This document shows positions 47,115 through 54,733 of a stretch of 64,000 nucleotides of DNA, piece by piece (positions within the stretch are counted from its first letter, which is position 1; every line of letters begins with the position of its first letter). This DNA is from Bombella dulcis. Its GTDB lineage: Bacteria; Pseudomonadota; Alphaproteobacteria; Acetobacterales; Acetobacteraceae. The position numbers and the translations under genes are program-made. The stretch is from NCBI RefSeq assembly GCF_026385505.1, contig NZ_JANIDV010000002.1, positions 248,001 to 312,000 of the forward strand, read 5' to 3'. The notes below the pieces were generated by a model. It was not told where the DNA came from, did no database searches, and was given only the letters and a program-made list of their open reading frames with translations.

Positions 47115-49129
47115 GCCCGGGCCTTCCCTGCCGAGTGTATCAGACGCCGCCGTGCGGGCAGAAGATGCAGCACGCCGCCAAGAGCCATGATGATGCCGCC
47201 CAGCCATATCCATGAGGCCAGGGGATTTTCATGCAGGCGCAGGATGGCCGTGTAATGGCCCTGTCCCTGCGGGTCATGCTCTTCCTTCACGCTGCCAAGG
47301 GCGGCATAGAGGTCTTCCAGCGGGCGGTGAAGAATGGCGACATGCAGCGTGCGCTGGCCCTGCTGGGGAAAGAGGCGGATCTGTGGCGTCAGCTCGGCAA
47401 GGACCGGCCCGTGAGTGTCACGCTGACGGATGGTCAGATGTGCTTCCACGGCTTCATAATTGGGGCCGTGATGGGCTGTCAGGGCCGTGAGTGCCCAGTC
47501 CCGACCGGCCAGCGTGGCATGGGTGCCGGGTCTGGCCTCTATGAGACGTTCCTGACTGCCCGCCATGCCACAGAGGCCGAGGATGGTCACGCCCACGCCG
47601 ATATGGGCAAGGCTGGCGGCCCAGAGGCTGCGGGGCAGGCGATGAAGCTGACGGTCACCTTTCGGCAGGGCCTGAAGGCGCAGGGCGAGGTCACAGAGGG
47701 CCGCACTGATGACCCAGAGTGCCAGCAGGGCGGTAGAAGCGGCCAGAGGCGTGGGGAACAGCCAGAAGGCGGGCAGGATGGCTCCGGCAGTGATGAGCAG
47801 GGCCGGGGCCAGACGGGGCAGGAGCCTGTCCGCTCTGGCCTGCCGCCACGGCAGGGCCATGCTCACCCCCATGACGGCCAGCAGCGGCAGGGTGAGCGGA
47901 ATGGTCGTGGCATCAAAGAAGGGTTTGCCAACGGAGAGGGTGCGGCCAAAGAGAAGCTGCATGAAGGGCGGATAGAGCGTCCCCGTCAGCACGACGGCGC
48001 AGAGCGTGCAGAGCAGGATGTTGTTGAGCAGCAGGGCACCTTCCCGGGAAAGGGGAGAAAAGCCTGTCTGCGGGACAGGCAGGGCAGGGGCACGGATGGC
48101 AAAGAGCAGCAGGCTCCCTCCGCCATACAGGCCCAGCAGGCCCAGAATGAACAGTCCCCGGGCCGGGTCATTGGCAAAGGCATGGACGGAATTGAGAATG
48201 CCCGATCGCACCAGAAAGGTGCCGGAGAGGGAAAAAGCGAAGGTGGCAATTGCCAGCAGCAGGCACCAGCCCTGGAGCAGGTTGCGTTTCTCCACGACCA
48301 GAACGCTGTGGAGCAGGGCCGTGCCCGTCAGCCACGGGATGAGGGCGGCATTTTCCACCGGGTCCCAGAACCAGTATCCCCCCCAGCCCAGCACGGAGTA
48401 TGACCACCATGAGCCAAGGGTGATGCCCAGTGTCAGCAACGCCCATGCGCTGATGACCCACGGGCGCATGTAGCGTGCCCAGAGTGCCTCGGTTTTTCCG
48501 TCCAGCAGCGCACTGATGGCAAAGGCGAAGGGCACGGCAAAGCCGACATAACCGCCATAGAGCAGCGGCGGATGCACGGCGAGGCCGGGGTCCTGAAGGA
48601 GCGGGTTCATGCCCATTCCGTCAGCCGGAACAGGCCAGAGCCGCAGGAAGGGGTTGGAGGTCGTCAGGCAGAAAAGCTGGAAGCCCGCCCCCACCAGCCC
48701 CAGCAGGGCCAGAAGCCGGGCACGCAGGCGGCAGGGCAGCCTCTCCGGCCGGGTGGCATTCTGGCCGGGGAGCAGGGCCAGCCCTGCACACCACAGGGCC
48801 AGCAGCGTGACCCAGAGCAGCAGCGAGCCTTCATGATTGCCCCAGAGGCCGGCGATCTTGTAGACCCACGGTTTGCTGATGGCGGAGGTCTCGGCAATGA
48901 GCTTCAGGGAGAAATCATCTCCCAGGGAGGCGACGATGAGGCAGGTCCAGGCAAAGAGCAGGGCAAGGCACTGGCTGAGTGCCAGAGGGCGGGCCAGAGC
49001 CGTCAGGGGGCTGTCAGCCCGGCGGAGGCCGATCAGCGGCAGGACACCCTGCATGAAGGCTAGTGCGCAGGCGAGGGCCAGAGCAAAATGCCCGCCCTCG
49101 GGGCAGAACAGGGTCGCCAGTGTGGTCAT
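47111..49129 (-). CDS. ccmF: Haem lyase CcmF
   Basis: This 672-residue inner-membrane protein joins haem from CcmE to apocytochrome c. It has about fifteen hydrophobic helices, the WGNHEGSLLLW segment, and the tryptophan-rich haem-handling WWD motif GWGGYWFWDPVEN. His-containing periplasmic loops (AVHPPLLYGGYVG, VHAFA) are candidate haem b or haem c ligands. It overlaps ccmG by four bases and follows ccmE by one base, in the classical order. Confidence 0.97.
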   Translation of the reverse strand: MTTLATLFCPEGGHFALALACALAFMQGVLPLIGLRRADSPLTALARPLALSQCLALLFAWTCLIVASLGDDFSLKLIAETSAISKPWVYKIAGLWGNHEGSLLLWVTLLALWCAGLALLPGQNATRPERLPCRLRARLLALLGLVGAGFQLFCLTTSNPFLRLWPVPADGMGMNPLLQDPGLAVHPPLLYGGYVGFAVPFAFAISALLDGKTEALWARYMRPWVISAWALLTLGITLGSWWSYSVLGWGGYWFWDPVENAALIPWLTGTALLHSVLVVEKRNLLQGWCLLLAIATFAFSLSGTFLVRSGILNSVHAFANDPARGLFILGLLGLYGGGSLLLFAIRAPALPVPQTGFSPLSREGALLLNNILLCTLCAVVLTGTLYPPFMQLLFGRTLSVGKPFFDATTIPLTLPLLAVMGVSMALPWRQARADRLLPRLAPALLITAGAILPAFWLFPTPLAASTALLALWVISAALCDLALRLQALPKGDRQLHRLPRSLWAASLAHIGVGVTILGLCGMAGSQERLIEARPGTHATLAGRDWALTALTAHHGPNYEAVEAHLTIRQRDTHGPVLAELTPQIRLFPQQGQRTLHVAILHRPLEDLYAALGSVKEEHDPQGQGHYTAILRLHENPLASWIWLGGIIMALGGVLHLLPARRRLIHSAGKARA

Positions 49130-49130
49130 G

Positions 49131-49679
49131 TCACTCCGTGGCCCCCGATCCGGTCGTCTGGATGGGCGGGGGAGCGGTCATGCTGTTCCAGCTGGCGGCA
49201 TCGGGGGGCGGCCCGAAACGGGGATTCCATCGGCCACTTTTCTGGAGGGCATCGGCGACCTCCTTGGGCATGTAGGTTTCGTCATGCTTGGCGAGGACTT
49301 CACTGGCCGTGAAGCCGTGTCCGTCATACCGGCCCAGAGCCACCACGCTCTGCCCTTCCCGGAACAGGTCCGGCAGGATGCCCTGATACTGTACGGTCAC
49401 GGCAGCCTGCCCGTCTGTTACGTCAAAGCGGGCTTCCGGCGTGCTGTCCGTGGCATGGCTGGTATGGAGGGAGCCTGCCACCACCATGCCGCCCAGCCGG
49501 ATGGTCTGGGAAGGGGCAGGAGGATGGGCCACCACCTGTGACGGGGCCATGAAGAAGACGATGGTGCTGGAAAGTGCGTTGAGGATCAGGCCTGCCGCAC
49601 TGCCAAGGCAGAGAAGACAGGCCAGAATGATCCAGAAACGCCCGGTTTTGCGGCGGGAGAAGGAAAGTGACGCAGACAT
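49131..49679 (-). CDS. ccmE: Haem chaperone CcmE
   Basis: This 182-residue periplasmic protein is anchored by one N-terminal helix (FWIILACLLCLGSAAGLIL). The OB-fold body includes IRLGGMVVAGS, VQYQGILPDLFREGQ and ASEVLAKHDETYMP, where the His in HDETYMP covalently binds haem and the Tyr stabilises it. The C-terminal ~40 residues are Pro-rich and variable, as usual. It receives haem from CcmC and passes it to CcmF. Confidence 0.97.
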   Translation of the reverse strand: MSASLSFSRRKTGRFWIILACLLCLGSAAGLILNALSSTIVFFMAPSQVVAHPPAPSQTIRLGGMVVAGSLHTSHATDSTPEARFDVTDGQAAVTVQYQGILPDLFREGQSVVALGRYDGHGFTASEVLAKHDETYMPKEVADALQKSGRWNPRFGPPPDAASWNSMTAPPPIQTTGSGATE

Positions 49680-49712
49680 GACGTTTCCGTTTAAAGACAG
49701 GAAGGCAGGCTG

Positions 49713-49904
49713 TTAATCATTTTCCTGCCTGTCAGGCTGATCGGCCGCCATTTTCTGAAGGCGTTGCAGGAGGGCAAGCCTTTTCGTGGCACGGCGGAGG
49801 CGGAACAGGCTGCTGCCGACCATCACGGTCAGGACCGTGATGACCAGCCCGTAGCTGGCCAGCACGAAGCCCCAGTGAGGGGGCCAGAGGGAGGGCTGAA
49901 TCAT
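49713..49904 (-). CDS. ccmD: Cytochrome c maturation protein CcmD
   Basis: This 63-residue protein has one transmembrane helix (FVLASYGLVITVLTVMVGSSLF) followed by a basic helix (RLRRATKRLALLQRLQ), the usual CcmD architecture, and an early PHWGFVLASYG that matches the family Tyr-Gly region. It releases holo-CcmE from the CcmABC complex. It overlaps ccmC by four bases. The small size and low sequence identity of CcmD make synteny the strongest support. Confidence 0.9.
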   Translation of the reverse strand: MIQPSLWPPHWGFVLASYGLVITVLTVMVGSSLFRLRRATKRLALLQRLQKMAADQPDRQEND

Positions 49905-50644
49905 GCCGGTGGCTCCCGCAGGGCGAGGGACTGGGCACGGCGTTCCAGCAGGGCGGCACGGGTGCGGATCAGCAGCAGGGCAAGGCCTGTCAGGGTGAAG
50001 CCGAGCGTGCAGACCAGCAGGGGGTGGAACATGCTCATGGACATGGCCGGTGCCCCGGTCAGAGTGATGCTGTCAGGCTGGTGCAGGGTGTTCCACCACT
50101 GCACGCTGAATTTGATGATGGGCAGGTCCACCACGCCAGCCAGAGCCAGAAGGGCGGCGGCACGCTGGCCCCTCATAGGGTCGTCAAAGGCCCGGATGGT
50201 CAGGATATGCCCGACATAGAGGAAGAAGAGCACGAGCATGGAGGTCAGCCGTGCATCCCAGACCCACCATGTTCCCCAACCCGGTTTCCCCCAGAGAGAC
50301 CCGGTGATCAGGCACAGGGCGGCGGCGGCGGCACCCGGTGGTCCGGCTTCAAGCGCGATGACACCGGCCAGCGGATGCCGCCAGACGAAGGACAGCACTC
50401 CGCAGAGGGCCAGCAGCACATAGCCTGCGGAGGCCAGCCACGCCATGGGAACATGGAGATACATGATGCGGACCGTTTCGCCCTGCTGCCAGTCTGCCGG
50501 GGCAAAGCACAGCCCCCAGACCAGCCCCGTGGCCAGCACGGTCAGCCCGAGAAGCAGGCAGGGGACCGTGACGGGGCGGGTGACGTGCAGGAATCGGGCC
50601 GGACTCTGTGCCCATCGGCCCGAAGAGGAAGGAGAAGGACGCAT
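49901..50644 (-). CDS. ccmC: Haem-delivery protein CcmC
   Basis: This 247-residue protein has six hydrophobic helices and presents haem to CcmE. The tryptophan-rich WWD motif WGTWWVWDARLTSML is intact and the flanking periplasmic histidines lie in MYLHVPMAW and NTLHQPDS. It is the first gene of the ccm operon here. ccmA and ccmB, which form the ABC part, are not upstream; the next gene on that side is a divergent EVE-domain gene, so they must be elsewhere if present. Confidence 0.96.
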   Translation of the reverse strand: MRPSPSSSGRWAQSPARFLHVTRPVTVPCLLLGLTVLATGLVWGLCFAPADWQQGETVRIMYLHVPMAWLASAGYVLLALCGVLSFVWRHPLAGVIALEAGPPGAAAAALCLITGSLWGKPGWGTWWVWDARLTSMLVLFFLYVGHILTIRAFDDPMRGQRAAALLALAGVVDLPIIKFSVQWWNTLHQPDSITLTGAPAMSMSMFHPLLVCTLGFTLTGLALLLIRTRAALLERRAQSLALREPPA

Positions 50645-50860
50645 GGGGTGGAGTATGGCGGCTTCCGGCAGGGAAGAGAAATGAAAAAAATGACACCATG
50701 CCGCCGCCGGTCACGGTGGACGCAGGAGCGGCACGCTTTGAAAAAGCCCTGAAGTGAGGCATTGTAAAGCGGAATGCTATACACGATATGGCTGCACGTA
50801 TGGTCTGCCGGACGGAAAAGACTGGACGTCCCGGCCCGGACAACAGGGAGACAGTGACGC

Positions 50861-51280
50861 ATGGCCTTCTGGCTGATCAAATCAGAACCGGCCTCCTTTT
50901 CGTGGGAGGAGCAGGTGAAGAATGATGTTGAACCGTGGACGGGCGTGCGGAACTATCAGGCCCGCAACAATCTGAACGCCATGAAGTGCGGGGACAGGGC
51001 ACTGTTCTATCATTCCGTGACGGAAAAGCGCATCGTGGGCGTGGTCGAGGTCGTGCGGGCGGCCTTCCCGGACCCGACGGCGGATGATCCCCGCTGGGTC
51101 TGTGTGGACGTGAAGGCTGATGGTGCCTTCCTCAACCCCATCTCGCTGGCGGAGATCAAGGCGGACCCGGCCCTGGAGAACATGGCACTGCTCAGGCAGT
51201 CCCGCCTTTCTGTTGCCCCAGTGACGGAGGAAGAATTCGCCTACCTGACCCGCAGGGGGCAGTGGGAAAAAGCACAGTAA
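50861..51280 (+). CDS. EVE-domain protein
   Basis: This 139-residue protein is a single EVE (PUA-like, DUF55) domain: FWLIKSEPASFSWEEQ, WTGVRNYQARNNLNAM, GDRALFYHS and VVEVVRAAFPDPTADDP match the family. EVE domains bind modified bases in RNA or DNA; related single-domain proteins are common in alphaproteobacteria with no proven role. The ATG at 50861 gives MAFWLIK. It is divergent from ccmC and followed by an EcsC gene. Confidence 0.93.
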   Translation: MAFWLIKSEPASFSWEEQVKNDVEPWTGVRNYQARNNLNAMKCGDRALFYHSVTEKRIVGVVEVVRAAFPDPTADDPRWVCVDVKADGAFLNPISLAEIKADPALENMALLRQSRLSVAPVTEEEFAYLTRRGQWEKAQ

Positions 51281-51332
51281 ATGACGGACCGGCCCTTTCG
51301 GGCGGCCGCTCCGGAAAGAGGAGATTCAGACC

Positions 51333-52151
51333 ATGACGGAACAGCGCAAGGAACATGTGCCCAGTGCGAGCTTCCTGTCTCAGGACCTTGATACGGAGGC
51401 CCTCTCCCAGCTTCATGCCGTGCTGGATGGGGTGGAGAAGGGCCGGGGCACGCTGGCCCGTCTGGGGGACCTGATGGGCGGTGCCGTCGGTCGGGCCACG
51501 CATCTGGGGCTTCAGGGTCTCTCCCTTGCGCCGGGCCTTCAGGAGAAACTCCATAAGCTGGCCGGTTCGGCACTGGATCAGGCCTACCGCCTCGCCATTC
51601 TGGGGCTGGACCGTCAGGGAGGATCAGGCTCCAGCACGCGGCGTGAGAATCTGATTCAGGCGGCTGTGGCGGTTTCCGGTGCGGCGGGTGGTTTTGGTGG
51701 CTTCATGAGCATGGCTCCGGATGTCGGTTTCACCACGCTGGCCATCATGCGGGAGATTGCCGCCATCGCACAGGAGAATGGCGAAGACCTGCGCAGTGAA
51801 GAGACGCGCCGGGCCTGTCTGGAAGTCTTCGCCCTGCGGGGCATGGGTGAGCAGAAAGGTGAGGGTGAACTGGGCTTCTTCGCTGCCCGTGGCCTGATGC
51901 GGGGCCAGCCTCTCGTGATGCTGATGGCCGAGGTGGCGGGCCATTATGGCATGGCCCTGTCCCGCAAGCTGGCGGCGCAGATGGTGCCGGTGGCAGGTGC
52001 CCTCTGTGGCGCGGCCATCAATTCAGCGTTCCTTGCCCATTACAGGGCACTGGCCAGAGCGCATTTCACCATCCGCAGGCTGGAGCGCACGCACGGTTCC
52101 GCCGTGAAGGAAGCGGCTGATACCTACCGGGGAAGCCGGTCCGAGGGTTGA
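51333..52151 (+). CDS. EcsC family protein
   Basis: This 272-residue protein fits the EcsC family: LAGSALDQAYRLAILGL, a glycine/alanine-rich amphipathic region (AVAVSGAAGGFGGFMSMAPDVG), and VCLEVFALRGM-like and AQMVPVAGALCGAAINSAF segments. Bacillus EcsC is linked to an ABC exporter, but bacterial stand-alone EcsC proteins have no defined function; membrane association is likely from the glycine-rich helices. The ATG at 51333 has GAGGAGA upstream. A terminator follows. Confidence 0.85.
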   Translation: MTEQRKEHVPSASFLSQDLDTEALSQLHAVLDGVEKGRGTLARLGDLMGGAVGRATHLGLQGLSLAPGLQEKLHKLAGSALDQAYRLAILGLDRQGGSGSSTRRENLIQAAVAVSGAAGGFGGFMSMAPDVGFTTLAIMREIAAIAQENGEDLRSEETRRACLEVFALRGMGEQKGEGELGFFAARGLMRGQPLVMLMAEVAGHYGMALSRKLAAQMVPVAGALCGAAINSAFLAHYRALARAHFTIRRLERTHGSAVKEAADTYRGSRSEG

Positions 52152-52178
52152 TCTTCAGGGTCGGGCATGACGGGAAGA

Positions 52179-52211
52179 AGGCGGGTTCCATGATGGTGCC
52201 CGCCTTTTTTC
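52179..52211 (+). terminator. Rho-independent terminator after the EcsC gene
   Basis: AAGGCGGG (52179-52186) pairs with CCCGCCTT (52200-52207) over a 13-base loop and continues in a run of six T. It may also limit read-through from the opposing small membrane-protein gene. Confidence 0.85.
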
Positions 52212-52225
52212 ATGCGGGATGACCG

Positions 52226-52423
52226 TCAGTGCCGGCTCATGTGGTGGAGCTGACGGAGTTCCAGCAGTCCGAAAACGAGAATCCCCATGATGGCAAGGAC
52301 CCGCATGATGCCCATGAGGGGACTTAGTGCAGGCCAGACAAGCTGTAGAAGAAAGGACAGGCCCAGAGCGATCGTATAGATGTAGGTCTGCGATGAAGGA
52401 CGTGATGGGGAGGTGCTGGACAT
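52226..52423 (-). CDS. Small two-helix membrane protein, function unknown
   Basis: From ATG 52423 this is a 65-residue protein: a short Ser-rich start (MSSTSPSRPSSQ), helix 1 IYTIALGLSFLLQLVWPAL, helix 2 MGIMRVLAIMGILVFGLLEL, and a His-containing tail QLHHMSRH. Codon use and hydrophobic pattern support coding, but no family is recognised. It is divergent from aat with only 31 bases between starts. Confidence 0.6.
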   Translation of the reverse strand: MSSTSPSRPSSQTYIYTIALGLSFLLQLVWPALSPLMGIMRVLAIMGILVFGLLELRQLHHMSRH

Positions 52424-52454
52424 GATTCGGCGTCTCTGCATGGAAAGGTGACGA

Positions 52455-53126
52455 ATGGAGCTTATCACATCTGACCTGCTTCTGCGTGCCTATGGGGCAG
52501 GGCTGTTCCCCATGGCCCCGGATGAGACGAGCGAGGAGTTGGAATGGTTCTGCCCTCAGGAGCGGGGCATCATCCTCCTGGATGAACCGGCCCTGCCCAG
52601 ACGGCTGATGCGGACCGTCATGGCGGGCCAGTACCGTCTGTGCAGTGATGAGGATTTTGATGGCATGATGCAGGCCTGTGCCCAGATGACGCCATCCCGC
52701 CCGGAAACATGGATCAGCGGGCGCATCCGCCAGCTTTATGGGGAGCTGCACCGGCAGGGCCATGCCCATTCCGTGGAGGTGCGGGACAGGGAGAGCGGTG
52801 CCCTTGTCGGGGGGCTGTATGGCGTGTCCCTCAGGGGAGCCTTTTTCGGGGAGAGCATGGTGTCCCGTGTGCGGGATGCCTCCAAGATTGCGCTGGTGCA
52901 TCTGATGGCGGCCCTGCGGCAGGGGGGGTACAGCCTGCTGGATACGCAGTACGTCACTCCACATCTAGCCACTCTGGGCTGTGTGGGCGTGCCGGCTGCC
53001 ATCTATGAGAAAAAGCTGGAGGCAGCCATGCAGCAGAAAGCCTGCTGGCCGGATGACGTCAGTTTTGAGGCTTTACGGCCGGAACTGGAGAGGCTGGGGG
53101 AGCGTTCCACAAAGAGGACCGGCTGA
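52455..53126 (+). CDS. aat: Leucyl/phenylalanyl-tRNA--protein transferase
   Basis: This 223-residue enzyme adds Leu or Phe to N-terminal Lys or Arg, marking proteins for ClpAP by the N-end rule. The conserved LLRAYGAGLFPMA, WFCPQERGII, WISGRIRQLYGELHRQGHAHSVE and LVGGLYGVSLRGAFFGESM with LLDTQYVTPHLATLG are all present at full length. The start is ATG 52455. It is followed by a probable secreted-protein gene. Confidence 0.97.
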   Translation: MELITSDLLLRAYGAGLFPMAPDETSEELEWFCPQERGIILLDEPALPRRLMRTVMAGQYRLCSDEDFDGMMQACAQMTPSRPETWISGRIRQLYGELHRQGHAHSVEVRDRESGALVGGLYGVSLRGAFFGESMVSRVRDASKIALVHLMAALRQGGYSLLDTQYVTPHLATLGCVGVPAAIYEKKLEAAMQQKACWPDDVSFEALRPELERLGERSTKRTG

Positions 53127-53233
53127 TGGGGTATTTTCTCTCTGGTCCTGTCATGGTGGTCTGATATGCTCTGGCCGGTTTCAGGCAGGCAGGGCCTGTC
53201 GCTGGCAGGGTGATGTTGAGAGGGAGAGTGTTC

Positions 53234-54064
53234 ATGCAGTGGCGTATCGGGGGAGCCTCGCAGGGGCAGGGTGACGCAGGCCGGAGAGCAGGTATCGTCA
53301 TGGTGGCCGCTTTCGGGACGGTCATGATGCTGGCCAGTGCGGCTGCCGGTGCGGCCCCGGCCGGGGATCATCCCCCGCTCTCCCCCACACGGGATGCCGT
53401 GGTGACATACCGTTTCCAGACACAGCTGTTGCAGGGCCGGGATGCCGCCATTCCGGAACATCAGGTGACAGTGTCTTTTGCGGCCTCGGGAGACCGCCTG
53501 CGGATTGATCCTGATGACGGGCAGAGTGCCACCATTCTTGACCGGTCTTCCCAGATCATGACGCTCGTCAGCATGAAGGAGCGGCGTTACGTTCAGCTCC
53601 GTCCCATGCACGGGCTGCACAATCCTTTCTTCCTTGGTCTGGGGATGACCTATCACGCTGGCGACATGAAACAGATTGCGGGCGTGTCCTGTCGCGAATG
53701 GACCATCGACAGCCCTCATGGCAAGGCAACGGCCTGTGTGACCGGGGATGGCGTGATTCTTGCCGAGGATGGCGTGGATGCGGATGGCTTGTCAGGGCAT
53801 CTTGAGGCTGTCTCCGTGCGGTATGAGGATATTCCGGCAGACCGTTTCCAGCCGCCTGCGGATTTCCAGAAGTTCAATCCTTTTGCCAAGCTGAAGCAGT
53901 CTGCCCATCCGGCGCAGGTGCAGCCCGTGCCGGGGACAAGGCTTGATGGCGGCCCCCGGATGGGAGTGGATACCGTGACACCAGACCAGCCGCACAGCCC
54001 GGATGATTCCGTGGGGGATGGCAGCGTGGCGCATAGTGACCAGCCAGATAGTGCGGAGCGGTAA
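53234..54064 (+). CDS. Secreted DUF4412-like protein
   Basis: This ~276-residue protein has a signal peptide with hydrophobic core IVMVAAFGTVMMLASAAAG. The mature part resembles DUF4412-type domains: VTVSFAASGDRLRIDP, ATILDRSSQIMTLVSMKERRYVQL and a Cys pair in IAGVSCREWTID and KATACVTGDG that may form a disulfide. The last ~60 residues are Pro/Asp/His-rich and likely disordered. The ATG at 53234 sits behind GGGAGAG; ATG 53210 is in frame. The stop is 4 bases before bcp, so they are co-transcribed. Function is unknown. Confidence 0.75.
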   Translation: MQWRIGGASQGQGDAGRRAGIVMVAAFGTVMMLASAAAGAAPAGDHPPLSPTRDAVVTYRFQTQLLQGRDAAIPEHQVTVSFAASGDRLRIDPDDGQSATILDRSSQIMTLVSMKERRYVQLRPMHGLHNPFFLGLGMTYHAGDMKQIAGVSCREWTIDSPHGKATACVTGDGVILAEDGVDADGLSGHLEAVSVRYEDIPADRFQPPADFQKFNPFAKLKQSAHPAQVQPVPGTRLDGGPRMGVDTVTPDQPHSPDDSVGDGSVAHSDQPDSAER

Positions 54065-54068
54065 GACC

Positions 54069-54578
54069 ATGACACAGAAGACAGTGATTGAAGAGACAGC
54101 CCTGGCCGTTGGCAGTCCGGCACCTGATTTCGTGCTGGAGGGCATGGGACCGCAGGGCGGGGAGACCGTGAGCAGCGAGGCTCTTAGGGGGCAGCCTTAT
54201 CTCCTCTATTTCTACCCGAGGGCCTCGACGCCGGGCTGCACCACGCAGGCCTGTGACCTGCGGGATCATCTGGCTGAACTGCGTATTCCCGGTGGAGAGG
54301 GGCTGCGTGTGCTGGGTGTCAGCCCGGATGGCGTGAGCGCGCTGGAAAAATTCATCACGAAACAGGCTCTGACCTTCACGCTCCTGTCGGACATGGATCA
54401 TGCTCTTGCCGAAGCTTATGGCGTGTGGGTGCCAAAGAAACTGTACGGGAAAGAATTCATGGGCATTGAGCGCAGTTCTTTCCTGATTGATGCCGGGGGG
54501 AAGGTTGCCGCTTTCAGGCGTAAGGTCCGTCCGGCACAGCATGTTGCATGGGTGCAGGAGGCTCTCTCCCGGCTCTGA
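54069..54578 (+). CDS. bcp: Thioredoxin-dependent peroxiredoxin, Bcp/PrxQ type
   Basis: This 169-residue enzyme reduces hydrogen peroxide and organic peroxides using thioredoxin. The peroxidatic Cys57 is in PRASTPGCTTQACDLRD and the probable resolving Cys62 follows five residues later, the PrxQ alpha2 arrangement. APDFVLEG, VLGVSPDGVSALEKF and LLSDMDHALAEAYGVW are family segments, and the KLYGKEFMGIERSSFLID end is standard. ATG 54069 is the natural start; a longer frame would overlap the upstream gene. Confidence 0.96.
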   Translation: MTQKTVIEETALAVGSPAPDFVLEGMGPQGGETVSSEALRGQPYLLYFYPRASTPGCTTQACDLRDHLAELRIPGGEGLRVLGVSPDGVSALEKFITKQALTFTLLSDMDHALAEAYGVWVPKKLYGKEFMGIERSSFLIDAGGKVAAFRRKVRPAQHVAWVQEALSRL

Positions 54579-54733
54579 GGATGGAGCCTGTCCACTGTTC
54601 CGCCGCCGGTCAGTCACTCCGGACGGGTCGGGCCTTTCATGTCTGCCAGCCTGTCGCCGTCCCGTGTCCGGTCATCCGGCGTTTTCTTCCCTAGGGCATC
54701 CGTTGATATGTCTCATTTCAGGGTTTTTGCTTC

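Noticed and set aside
47231..48403. 390-codon frame antisense to ccmF
   Set aside because: Low-complexity Gln/Gly/Glu-rich shadow of hydrophobic helices of ccmF.
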